A DNA stretch of 64,000 nt from Bacillota bacterium. Lineage in GTDB: Bacteria; Bacillota; Clostridia; Acetivibrionales; DSM-1351. The stretch is taken from the NCBI GenBank assembly GCA_023409265.1, contig JAEYHZ010000014.1, forward strand, positions 248,001 through 312,000, read 5' to 3'. Positions 23,820 to 31,876 of this stretch are shown piece by piece. The number at the start of each line of letters is the position of its first letter. Positions within the stretch are counted from its first letter, which is position 1. The translations under genes were made by a program, and so were the position numbers. Under the pieces are notes generated by a model. The model had not been told where the DNA came from, did not search any database, and worked only from the letters and a program-made list of their open reading frames with translations.

Positions 23820-25382
23820 ATGTACAAGACAAAAAAGGCTTTGAGTCTTGCTCTTGGTTTAGCACTTTCCTTATCTTTACTGGCGGGCTGCGGAGGCTCG
23901 GACAATGCTGCTTCTACCGACAGCAGTTCCGCTGCTTCTACAGCTCAGACTGCTGCCTCATCTTCTGTGGCTGAGGCGACAAAATCTGCACTGGAGCATG
24001 TTGAACTTAACTGGTATATTATTGGTAAGCCGCAAAAGGATACTGAATTAGTTGAAGATGCAGTCGAAAAATACTTGAAAGATACTTTAAATTGCAGAAT
24101 TAACCTGAACTATTTTGATTGGGGTGCTTACGAACAGAAAATGAACGTTATGATTGCTACCGGTGATAAGTTTGACTTATGCTTTACAGCCAACTGGCAA
24201 TTAAACTTCATACAAAATGCCGGTAAGGGAGCATGGGCTGATTTAACCAATTTGCTAGATGAGTACGCTCCAAACGTAAAACAAAAATATGCCCAGTACC
24301 TGGATGCCTGCAAGGTTAAGGGCAAACTGTACGGAATTCCTTACAATATGAGCGGTTTCGGCGCGCAGGGAGCAGTTTATATCAGACAGGACATGATTGA
24401 TAAATACAAATTGGATATAAATACCTTAAAAAAATATGAAGATTTGGAACCATTCTTTGATCAGATAGTAGCTAATGAAAAGGGGATGACTCCTCTTTGC
24501 TTTGCTGGCGGAACAGGCCTTTTCAACTACTGGTTTGATCAACCTGACATGAGTATTCCTTCATTAGGTGTAAAATTTGATGACCAGAGCTGTACTGTTG
24601 TAAATACTGATAATGATCCTTTAAGTGTAAAAGACCGTGAACTTTTACGTAAGTGGAACCAGAAGGGTTATATAAGAAAAGATGCCGTTTCAATTAAAGA
24701 CGTTCATGCTGAAATGAAAACCAAGAAGTATGTAGCAAATATCGGCGGTTATGTTCCTGGATGGCTTGAAAACTACGAAAACAACTGGGGACTCGACTGC
24801 GTTGCAGTTCCATTAGGCTCAAAACCATTACTTAATACAACATCTATAACACAGAGTTGCGTTGCTGTAAGCAGTACTTCACCAAATCCTGAAAGAGCAG
24901 TTATGTTGCTCGAACAGGTTAACACCGATCCGAAGCTTTTAAATTTGCTTGGCTTTGGTATTGAAGGAAAGCACTATCAAATAGTTGACGACAGCGACCC
25001 TGTTATCAAGATATTCAAGCAGCCTGACGGCGTAACTACTGAAACAAATGGATACAAGACAAACATGGAATGGATGTTTGGTGATCCCTGGATGCTGTTC
25101 AGCGACGTTCCAAACAGAAAGGAACTTGTTGAAGCACAGAAGAAAGCAACCGAAAACTGTATTGTATCACCTATAAATGGCTTCACATTTGACAATAGCC
25201 CTGTAAAGACTCAGGTGGCTCAGTTAACAGCGGTTTATAATGAATATAAGAATGCCTGGGGCAGCGGTAACATGGATCTCGCAAAATTCCCAACCTATCA
25301 GGATAGACTGAATAAAGCAGGACTTGAAGATGTTCGTAAGGAAATGCAGAAACAGATTGATGAATGGAAGACTAAGAAATAA
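23820..25382 (+). CDS. Sugar-binding lipoprotein (LipO-like)
   Basis: A 520-residue extracellular solute-binding lipoprotein. The signal peptide ends in the lipobox LAGC (lipidated Cys24), followed by a Ser/Ala-rich linker to about residue 55 and a two-lobed binding fold. It is of the large LipO/YtcQ class (about 500-550 residues) that binds oligosaccharides for LplB/YtcP permeases. A perfect AAAGGAGG site precedes the start, suggesting high expression. Third gene of the operon, ending in a terminator at 25396-25438. The ligand is not predictable. Confidence 0.93.
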   Translation: MYKTKKALSLALGLALSLSLLAGCGGSDNAASTDSSSAASTAQTAASSSVAEATKSALEHVELNWYIIGKPQKDTELVEDAVEKYLKDTLNCRINLNYFDWGAYEQKMNVMIATGDKFDLCFTANWQLNFIQNAGKGAWADLTNLLDEYAPNVKQKYAQYLDACKVKGKLYGIPYNMSGFGAQGAVYIRQDMIDKYKLDINTLKKYEDLEPFFDQIVANEKGMTPLCFAGGTGLFNYWFDQPDMSIPSLGVKFDDQSCTVVNTDNDPLSVKDRELLRKWNQKGYIRKDAVSIKDVHAEMKTKKYVANIGGYVPGWLENYENNWGLDCVAVPLGSKPLLNTTSITQSCVAVSSTSPNPERAVMLLEQVNTDPKLLNLLGFGIEGKHYQIVDDSDPVIKIFKQPDGVTTETNGYKTNMEWMFGDPWMLFSDVPNRKELVEAQKKATENCIVSPINGFTFDNSPVKTQVAQLTAVYNEYKNAWGSGNMDLAKFPTYQDRLNKAGLEDVRKEMQKQIDEWKTKK

Positions 25383-25395
25383 AACCTGATTTCAA

Positions 25396-25438
25396 TAGAG
25401 TTGATATTTGCTTTCCAACGCGGATATCAGCTCTATTT
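25396..25438 (+). terminator. Terminator of the first ABC importer operon
   Basis: Arms AATAGAG.TGATAT / ATATCA.CTCTATT around a 15-base loop, followed by TTGCGTTTATTT. It directly follows the lipoprotein gene. Confidence 0.75.
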
Positions 25439-25665
25439 TGCGTTTATTTAAGCGGATTATTTCCAATTTTAATTGAAGCTTACCCTTCGATGCTATATAA
25501 TTATTATGCTAATAAATATCAGAGTTGTTCTGGAAAATCTTAAGATTCCTGAACGTGTTTTGTTATTTTATGGTCGCGCGTTTATACGTCCTTATTCATA
25601 TTTCTCTATTTGACATCTGAGATAGGAATATTAGTTCAAAATATAAGCCAGACAGGAGTTTTAAC

Positions 25666-28011
25666 ATGAATTTAAGGGTGTTCAAGCATTCATTTTATAA
25701 TAAAATGTTCTTGTACATAGCTATACTTGTAATCGTAATAATATTAACCCTATCATTTGTATTTTATTTCAACTTTGAAAGCATTGGACTAAAAATGCAG
25801 TATAACGCCAATCAGAATATCTTGTCCGAGATAAGCTACAGTGCCACATATCTCAATGACACTGCTAAAAATACAGCAGCATATATTTATTCAAATAATG
25901 ACTATTCCATGTTAAGGTACGGCCGGTACACAAGCTCTGAGGATGCCTACAAGTTTGTTGCGGGCCTTGAAGCTTTAGTTTCCCAATCCGGAAATGTACA
26001 CTCAATCTATATATACAATAAGGATATTGATACCTTTTATTCAACATGGTGGCGCTTTTTCAGTCCTGCGGATGATTTTATTGACACTGATATTGTTGAT
26101 ATTATAAAAAACAATAAAATTCCAAATAAAAAAATCTTTACATTCACTCCGCTCCTTCGGAAAATACCTTTAAACTACACAAACACCAATGCTGCATATA
26201 TAAATGTTATTACTTATATCATGGCAGATTACTCTGCCGACGGTAACATTTTAAGTGCGATTATAATAAATTTAAGTTCCCAGTATCTTGATGGTTTAAT
26301 TAATACACTAAATACCAAAGGATCATTAACTGGCGGCGATACAATTATTATAAACAGTAAGGGATATACAGTAGCAGGCTCCAATTCCAACAGCGGCTTC
26401 AGTGATATGAGCGATAAGGTCTATATTAAAAAAATTCTAAAAAGCAACGATAAGAACGGCTATTTTATTGGCAATATTGACGGGCGGAAGGTAGTAGTTA
26501 CATATGTCGCTTCCGATGTAATGGATTGGAAGTTTGTCAATATCACCCCCTACGGTCAGATTTTTAAAGACATTAACATAATGAAAAGAAACATATATAT
26601 TGTTTGTGTTACTATTGTTGTTCTAGGCTTCCTTCTTTCATATTTTCTGGCAAAATACCTGTACCATCCTATCAACAGCATGATTGGAAAAGTACAGCAG
26701 CTTTCCAATGTTAAGATGGAAAAAAATATTAAGAATGAACTTGACTTTTTAACTGATATTTTTGCGGAAACCTTTGAAAAAGCTAAAAATATGCAATCGG
26801 TTAATTACGAAAATTATATAATTAAAAGAAGCGGATTTCTTCGTGATCTTTTGGTCAGTGAAACGATAAATATGGGTGACGTAAATGAAATGTTCAAAAA
26901 GTACAAAATCGAGCTTAATACAGACAGTCGCTTCATTCTGTGTAATTTTATTATCGACCACTATTCTTCTTTTTCTCAAAATCTCAGCATCGAAGATCAG
27001 AAGCTCTTCAGGTTTGCAATTTGTAACGTTGCCGGCGAACTCATGCTGAAGTATTTTAAAAACGAATGTTTCGAGCTGGATAACAGAAACATTTTGCTCA
27101 TTTTGGAGGTAAAAGATTCTGAACAGGATAAACTCAAGTATGGTTTAGTGGAGACTTTAAGAGAGATTCAGGAATGGTGCCATACAAATCTCAACATCAG
27201 TTTGTCGGCAACCCTGGGGCCGGACCCGGTCGGACTTACCGACATATATGAAAGCTACAAGTTTATTATGCAGCTTTCAAAGTACAGACTTGTTTATGGT
27301 CACAAATCCCTGCTTCTTCCCGAAATTATCTTCCGGCTGAAAGCCAACGCTTTTGAACATCCTGTTTCTCTTGAGCAGAAGCTGGATGAATCCCTTAACA
27401 ACGGAAAACTGATAGATTCTGTAGAAGCATATAACAGAATAATTGATTATATTACCGATTATTCGTATGAGACCATAAATTCCTATATATTATATCTCTC
27501 ATATCTTATAATTAAGAAATTTAACGATCTTGAGGCTAAAGGTTATGAAAAAATTGTATTTGACTCAAATAGCTATATAAGAGAGATTGTTTCACTTGAA
27601 ACCCTGACAGAAATAAAAGATAAGGTGGTTGAGTTGTTTAAGGCGATTACTGATACCATTGATCAAAAACGTTTTAAAAGAAAGATCGGTATCGTTGAAA
27701 GGGTTAAGACAATAATAGAGACAGAATATATGGATAAATGCCTTTGCCAGGATGCAGTAGCCAACAGGCTTAACATATCAAGAGACTATCTTGGCAAGAT
27801 GTTCCGGGAGGCCTGTTCAAAATCCTTTGCCGACTACCTTACAGAAGTAAGACTTCAAAAGGCGGTTGAATATATGGAAAAAAGTAAAATGAGCACTTCT
27901 GAGATACTGGATGAGATTGGCTGGGAGAATAAAAATTACTTTTATACCACCTTTAAACTGAAGTATGGCATAACAACATCCCAATACAGAAATATGAATT
28001 CAAATACATAA
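25666..28011 (+). CDS. Membrane-bound AraC-type one-component regulator
   Basis: 781 residues. Two membrane helices (about 15-35 and 310-332) enclose an extracellular sensor region of about 275 residues. A HAMP-like linker (PINSMIGKVQQLSNV) and a long middle region follow, ending in two AraC helix-turn-helix units (about 680-778: DAVANRLNISRDYLGKMFRE and STSEILDEIGWENKNYFYTTFK). This is the layout of transmembrane AraC regulators that sense sugars outside and bind DNA at the membrane, replacing a YesM/YesN pair. It lies directly downstream of an ABC importer, which it likely controls. AGGAG precedes the ATG. Confidence 0.88.
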   Translation: MNLRVFKHSFYNKMFLYIAILVIVIILTLSFVFYFNFESIGLKMQYNANQNILSEISYSATYLNDTAKNTAAYIYSNNDYSMLRYGRYTSSEDAYKFVAGLEALVSQSGNVHSIYIYNKDIDTFYSTWWRFFSPADDFIDTDIVDIIKNNKIPNKKIFTFTPLLRKIPLNYTNTNAAYINVITYIMADYSADGNILSAIIINLSSQYLDGLINTLNTKGSLTGGDTIIINSKGYTVAGSNSNSGFSDMSDKVYIKKILKSNDKNGYFIGNIDGRKVVVTYVASDVMDWKFVNITPYGQIFKDINIMKRNIYIVCVTIVVLGFLLSYFLAKYLYHPINSMIGKVQQLSNVKMEKNIKNELDFLTDIFAETFEKAKNMQSVNYENYIIKRSGFLRDLLVSETINMGDVNEMFKKYKIELNTDSRFILCNFIIDHYSSFSQNLSIEDQKLFRFAICNVAGELMLKYFKNECFELDNRNILLILEVKDSEQDKLKYGLVETLREIQEWCHTNLNISLSATLGPDPVGLTDIYESYKFIMQLSKYRLVYGHKSLLLPEIIFRLKANAFEHPVSLEQKLDESLNNGKLIDSVEAYNRIIDYITDYSYETINSYILYLSYLIIKKFNDLEAKGYEKIVFDSNSYIREIVSLETLTEIKDKVVELFKAITDTIDQKRFKRKIGIVERVKTIIETEYMDKCLCQDAVANRLNISRDYLGKMFREACSKSFADYLTEVRLQKAVEYMEKSKMSTSEILDEIGWENKNYFYTTFKLKYGITTSQYRNMNSNT

Positions 28012-28017
28012 AATTGT

Positions 28018-28041
28018 CAGGTAGATATTGATATCTACCTG
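28018..28041 (+). terminator. Terminator of the membrane AraC regulator
   Basis: A self-complementary stem, CAGGTAGATAT / ATATCTACCTG, with almost no loop, followed by TATTTATG. It directly follows the stop codon. Confidence 0.6.
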
Positions 28042-28069
28042 TATTTATGAGCTCAAAGAATGAATATAT

Positions 28070-28088
28070 TGTCGAATATATTGTCGAA
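28070..28088. promoter_or_regulatory. Paired Spo0A-type boxes upstream of abrB
   Basis: Two TGTCGAA heptamers (28070-28076 and 28082-28088), 12 bases apart, match the 0A-box consensus. They lie about 200 bases upstream of the abrB promoter and just behind the preceding gene. A third box overlaps the abrB start region. Confidence 0.5.
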
Positions 28089-28279
28089 TACTCACGATTT
28101 CCGCCGTTAAATTCCCAGTATTTTTTTTCAAGCTTTGTAAGTTTATTTTATTAATAAAAAGTTCATAAAATTGTAATATTAGCAGGTTTTGAGAGTAAAA
28201 TCTTTAAAACCCTATTAAAATGTGTGTTTCCATATTAGGAGAGTGTTAAATTATTATTTATTTTTTAATTAAATGAGCG

Positions 28280-28327
28280 TTGACGTTTATTGGAATTTAT
28301 GGTATTATAATAACGAAGTTTGTCGAA
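28280..28327 (+). promoter_or_regulatory. abrB promoter with a Spo0A-type box
   Basis: TTGACG (28280-28285), 17-base spacer, TATTAT (28303-28308) with TGG before the -10. A TGTCGAA box at 28321-28327 lies at about +6 to +12, where bound Spo0A would block the polymerase, as known for Bacillus subtilis abrB. Confidence 0.75.
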
Positions 28328-28360
28328 TATTGAAGTGTATAATTGAGGAGGTCAATAATT

Positions 28361-28600
28361 ATGAAGTCTACAGGTATAGTAAGAAAAGTTGATGAGTTGG
28401 GAAGAGTTGTTCTTCCAATCGAACTTCGCAGAACTTTTGATATTGCAGAAAAGGATGCTTTGGAAATCTACGTTGATGATGCTACTATAATATTGAAGAA
28501 ATATGAACCTGCATGTATTTTCTGCGGAAACGCTAAAGACGTTCAAGTTTACAAAGGTAAGAACATATGCCCTGACTGTATGAAGGAATTGAAGAAATAA
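28361..28600 (+). CDS. abrB: AbrB transition-state regulator with C-terminal zinc ribbon
   Basis: 79 residues. The N-terminal 50 (MKSTGIVRKVDELGRVVLPI onward) are a swapped-hairpin AbrB DNA-binding domain almost identical to Bacillus AbrB. The C-terminal part differs from Bacillus: CIFCGN...CPDC forms a small four-cysteine zinc ribbon in place of the usual multimerisation tail. The ATG at 28361 has GAGGAGG; the frame opens six codons earlier. It represses post-exponential genes and is itself a target of Spo0A, matching the 0A-like boxes here. It is the only + strand gene of the conserved yaaO-ksgA-type region. Confidence 0.93.
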   Translation: MKSTGIVRKVDELGRVVLPIELRRTFDIAEKDALEIYVDDATIILKKYEPACIFCGNAKDVQVYKGKNICPDCMKELKK

Positions 28601-28609
28601 TTTACTTAC

Positions 28610-28645
28610 AAAAATAAAAAGAGCTGCGAAGCTCTTTTTATTTTT
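28610..28645. terminator. abrB/rsmI bidirectional terminator
   Basis: A perfect stem AAAAATAAAAAGAGCT / AGCTCTTTTTATTTTT with the stable GCGA loop, serving abrB on the + strand and rsmI on the other. Confidence 0.9.
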
Positions 28646-28708
28646 GTCTATTTGAGTATCACTATCCGGGTGCCACTTTATAAAAAGAATACCAGTTAAA
28701 GCTCAGAT

Positions 28709-29554
28709 TTATTTTTTCATGACCAGATTATATACGTCACGTTTATTAATACCTCTGTCCTCCGCCACTTTTTTTATGGCCTCTTTTTTTGTAAGACCTT
28801 CTTTAATATACTTCTCAACATGCTCCTCAATAGTTATATCAGAATATTTATCCCTTTCAATTTCCTGGAGTACCTCTTCATCCTGACCTTCAATTATTAC
28901 CACAAATTCCCCTTTAGGCGATTCAGCCTGGAATCTCTCCATGGCCTCAAAAAGACTGCATCTTATGACCTCTTCATACCTTTTGGTCAGCTCTCTGGCC
29001 AAAGCAATCCTGCGGTCCCCCCAGGCATTATACATATCCTTCAACGTATATGGAAGTTTATGCGGTGCCTCGTAAAAAATGATGGTTCTTGTCTCGTCCT
29101 TTAATTGTTTCAAACGTTCCTGCCTGGTTCTTTTGTTCATTGGCAGAAAGCCTTCGAAAACAAATCTGCCTGTCGGGATACCCGAAATAACCATCCCTGT
29201 TATTGCAGCTACCGGACCCGGAATCATAGTAACCTTAATGTCATTCTCTATGCAAAGCTTGACCAGATCCTCGCCGGGGTCGGAAATTCCGGGTGTCCCT
29301 GCATCCGAGACCAAGGCAATATCCTTTCCCTGCTGCAGCTGCTCAATCAGATAATTTCCTTTTACAATCTTATTATGTTCATAATAACTGACCAGAGGCT
29401 TTTTAATTTCAAAGTGATTGAGCAGCTTTATGGTTTGCCTTGTGTCCTCGGCTGCTATCAGCTCTACCTCCTTCAGAGTATTTATGGCTCTCAAAGTTAT
29501 ATCCTGCAGATTTCCTATGGGTGTCGCCACAAGATAAAGAGTTCCTTTTTCCAT
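28709..29554 (-). CDS. rsmI: 16S rRNA (cytidine-2'-O)-methyltransferase RsmI
   Basis: A 281-residue tetrapyrrole-methylase-fold enzyme that 2'-O-methylates C1402 of 16S rRNA. Motifs: LYLVATPIGNLQDITLRA at the start, AAEDTRQT, LVSDAGTPGISDPG, and PGPVAAITGMVISGIPT for SAM binding. The C-terminal tail VEKYIKEGLTKKEAIKKVAEDRGI is also typical. I start it at the ATG at 29554, after GGAGAACGACGA. It corresponds to yabC-region genes next to abrB in Bacillus. It is downstream of trmN6 with a 192-base gap that holds a repeat half-copy. Confidence 0.95.
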   Translation of the reverse strand: MEKGTLYLVATPIGNLQDITLRAINTLKEVELIAAEDTRQTIKLLNHFEIKKPLVSYYEHNKIVKGNYLIEQLQQGKDIALVSDAGTPGISDPGEDLVKLCIENDIKVTMIPGPVAAITGMVISGIPTGRFVFEGFLPMNKRTRQERLKQLKDETRTIIFYEAPHKLPYTLKDMYNAWGDRRIALARELTKRYEEVIRCSLFEAMERFQAESPKGEFVVIIEGQDEEVLQEIERDKYSDITIEEHVEKYIKEGLTKKEAIKKVAEDRGINKRDVYNLVMKK

Positions 29555-29633
29555 TCGTCGTTCTCCAATCTGTTCAGGCAAATGTGTATTAAAAGAAATT
29601 GTAGGGGCAAAAAATTCTTGTGATGAACCAGAC

Positions 29634-29697
29634 TATTTCAAGCAATCACTTTGGGAGCAACCCATTTATCCAAGTTAGTCCGGGAGTACTATCTACA
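29634..29697. repeat. Single copy of the 16.8-kb hairpin repeat unit
   Basis: From AAGCAAT at 29640 to CGGGAGTA at 29690 it matches the reverse complement of 16764-16814 at about 41 of 51 positions, including ACCCATTTA and AAGTTAGT. Here only one arm is present, so no long hairpin forms. It lies between trmN6 and rsmI, a spot where Bacillus has yazA. Confidence 0.65.
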
Positions 29698-29746
29698 ACA
29701 TCTTCCAACACAATTATTCTATATAATAATTAGTTTAAAAACACAT

Positions 29747-30481
29747 TTACCTGCCATAAATTCTGTTTATTTCATCCGAATATGTTCCATCGTTATTATA
29801 TACATAAAGAGGGTCCATTACTTTAAGCTCGGGGTTTCCTCCCCTGTTTCCCTTAATTAAAATCATTGTAGGCTTTTTAAATGGTTTTGGATGCACCATT
29901 CTTAAATACTTGGGTTCAATACCGAAATTTCTCATACAGCAAATAATATCTGCCAGCCTCTCGGGCCTATGGACCATAGCCAGCTGACCTCCGGGTGTCA
30001 ACAGTGCAGCTGCCGCACTAACAACATCCTCAAGGCTGCATAATATCTCATGTCTCGAAATTGCTTTGTTGTCATGAGGATTGACCAGACCACAACCCTT
30101 ATTGGTATACGGAGGATTGGAAACCACAACTTCAAAACTGGATTTTCCGAAGTACCGGCTGTACATTTTAACATCGCCGGTTACTATACTCACTCTATCT
30201 TCAAGACTGTTGAGCCTTACACTCCTGGATGCCATTTCTGCCATGTCTTCCTGTATTTCCAGTCCAACTATTGACTTTGCCCTGGTTTTGCCTGCCAGCA
30301 GAATTGGTATAATACCTGTCCCGGTTCCTATATCAAGAACCTTGTGATCTTTCTTTACATCTGCAAAATCAGACAGTAATACCGCATCAACTCCGAAACA
30401 AAAAGCTTCAGGATTTTGGATAAGTCTCAGACCATGAAGCTGCAAATCATCTATACGTTCATTAGCTTTTACTTGTACCAA
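29747..30481 (-). CDS. trmN6: tRNA1(Val) adenine-N6 methyltransferase-like protein (YabB/TrmN6)
   Basis: A 244-residue Rossmann-fold methyltransferase. It begins with the family's ERIDDLQLHGLRLIQNPEAFCFGVDAVLLSDF; the SAM site is VLDIGTGTGIIPILLA and the catalytic NPPY is in VVSNPPYTNKG. It methylates N6 of an adenine, probably A37 of tRNA. The start is TTG at 30481, preceded by GAGGTG with five bases spacing. It corresponds to yabB of Bacillus, between ricT and rsmI. A terminator separates it from the upstream ferredoxin. Confidence 0.92.
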   Translation of the reverse strand: MVQVKANERIDDLQLHGLRLIQNPEAFCFGVDAVLLSDFADVKKDHKVLDIGTGTGIIPILLAGKTRAKSIVGLEIQEDMAEMASRSVRLNSLEDRVSIVTGDVKMYSRYFGKSSFEVVVSNPPYTNKGCGLVNPHDNKAISRHEILCSLEDVVSAAAALLTPGGQLAMVHRPERLADIICCMRNFGIEPKYLRMVHPKPFKKPTMILIKGNRGGNPELKVMDPLYVYNNDGTYSDEINRIYGR

Positions 30482-30508
30482 AACTACACCTCATATTTTT
30501 CAACGCTG

Positions 30509-30549
30509 AAAAAAGGGCCAAACAAAGGCGCTCGCCTTTATCTGACCCT
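30509..30549 (-). terminator. Terminator between the ferredoxin and trmN6
   Basis: A nested stem: outer AGGGTCA / TGGCCCT and inner AAAGGCG / CGCCTTT with a two-base loop, ending on the minus strand in TTTTTT. It directly follows the ferredoxin gene. Confidence 0.85.
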
Positions 30550-30562
30550 CATTACACTAAAA

Positions 30563-30733
30563 CTATTGCTGTTGAGGAGCATCAACAGGACATACATTTG
30601 CACAAGCGCCGCATTCGATGCAAGTATCTGCATCTATTACATATACGCTATCACCAGCAGCTATGCATGAAACTGGACATTCTGATTCACAAGCCCCACA
30701 GCTGATACATGATTCATTAATAAAATATGCCAT
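30563..30733 (-). CDS. Clostridial-type 2[4Fe-4S] ferredoxin
   Basis: A 56-residue protein starting MAYFINESCISCGACESECP. Two CxxCxxCxxxC(P) clusters are complete: CISCGACESECPVSC and CIECGACANVCPVD. It is a soluble low-potential electron carrier of the pasteurianum type, central to anaerobic metabolism (pyruvate:ferredoxin oxidoreductase, hydrogenase). GGAGGTG precedes the ATG and a strong terminator follows, so it is probably a highly expressed single-gene unit between ricT and trmN6. Confidence 0.95.
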   Translation of the reverse strand: MAYFINESCISCGACESECPVSCIAAGDSVYVIDADTCIECGACANVCPVDAPQQQ

Positions 30734-30916
30734 TTAAAAACACCTCCTAATATTTAAGGAAAAACAAGCATTTTAATATATGTTTTTCGCTCTTATTTTA
30801 CCATCATTTCATATAAAGTACAAACGATTTTATTTAATTTTTCATATTTTCAGTTAAAGGTAATATTTTCATACAACCCCTGTTATAAATGAATTATCGC
30901 GAGGAAAATCCGACAA

Positions 30917-31792
30917 TTAATCTTCCAGCTGCTTCAATGCTTCAAGGTCAATATCCAAATCATCATTGGAGGTTGCATTCTTAATAATCTTTACTTCTCC
31001 TTCTTTAAAGTTGTACACCCTCAACTCTGTTTCCTTACCGATATCCAGCTTGATTTTCAGTATTTCCTTGAGAAGGTTTACTTCAACCACGGTTCCCTGA
31101 CCTTCAGGTGTTTCAACTATAGCACCAACCTTTGGAACTCTGTCCAGTAGGTCCTCATAGGCTTCCTGCTCATATTTGAGGCAGCACATCAATCTGCCGC
31201 AGGTTCCTGAAATTTTTGTTGGATTCAGGGAAAGCGACTGCTCCTTTGCCATTTTTATTGAAACCGGCTGAAACTCTCCCAGGAAGGAGTTGCAGCAAAG
31301 TACCCTTCCGCATATACCTATTCCGCCCATCATTTTGGACTCATCGCGGACACCTATCTGTCTAAGCTCGATTCTTGTTTTAAATACAGCCGCAAGATCC
31401 TTTACAAGCTCTCTGAAATCTACTCTGCCATCAGCAGTAAAATAGAACAGCACTTTATTGTTGTCAAAGGTATATTCCACATCTATAAGCTTCATATCCA
31501 GCTTATGATCATTTATTTTTTGAAGGCATACGTTATATGCCTCTTTCTCTTTTTTATCGTTTTCAGCAGCATGAGCCGTATCTTCATTAGTGGCAATTCT
31601 AATTACCTTCTTCAGAGGAGCTACTATCTCAGACTCATCAACATCTCTGTTTGGAACCACTACCAGGCCGAATTCAATTCCTCTTGCGGTTTCAACAATA
31701 ACATTCTGGTTTAAACCTATAACAAGCTCCCCGGGATCAAAATAGTAAATTTTCCCGGCAGTTTTAAACCTAACTCCTACAACTTTTACCAT
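30917..31792 (-). CDS. ricT: RicT (YaaT/PSP1) regulatory iron-sulfur protein
   Basis: A 291-residue PSP1-domain protein. The cysteine-rich core is present: GGIGICGRVLCCNSFL and GTCGRLMCCLKYEQEAYEDL. In Bacillus the YaaT-YlbF-YmcA complex carries Fe-S clusters, promotes mRNA maturation through RNase Y, and speeds Spo0A phosphorylation. It follows holB, as in Bacillus. AAAGGAAAT precedes the ATG. The C-terminus is an acidic tail (ATSNDDLDIDLEALKQLED). A short dispersed repeat separates it from holB. Confidence 0.95.
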   Translation of the reverse strand: MVKVVGVRFKTAGKIYYFDPGELVIGLNQNVIVETARGIEFGLVVVPNRDVDESEIVAPLKKVIRIATNEDTAHAAENDKKEKEAYNVCLQKINDHKLDMKLIDVEYTFDNNKVLFYFTADGRVDFRELVKDLAAVFKTRIELRQIGVRDESKMMGGIGICGRVLCCNSFLGEFQPVSIKMAKEQSLSLNPTKISGTCGRLMCCLKYEQEAYEDLLDRVPKVGAIVETPEGQGTVVEVNLLKEILKIKLDIGKETELRVYNFKEGEVKIIKNATSNDDLDIDLEALKQLED

Positions 31793-31816
31793 TAATTATT
31801 TCCTTTCTATCCATAA

Positions 31817-31876
31817 GGCCATGATTAAATAATAAATTCCCGAGTCGGCTTTTTAAAGTATTATTTAATCATGCCC
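31817..31876. repeat. 60-bp copy of the TTAGGCATGATTAAATAATAA repeat family
   Basis: The terminal inverted repeats 31817-31834 and 31859-31876 match each other at 17 of 18 positions (GGGCATGATTAAATAATA type), with 24 bases between. Compared with the 34.1-kb copy it looks internally deleted. The right end contains the holB stop codon, so the last holB residues (WA) are encoded by the repeat. Confidence 0.8.
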
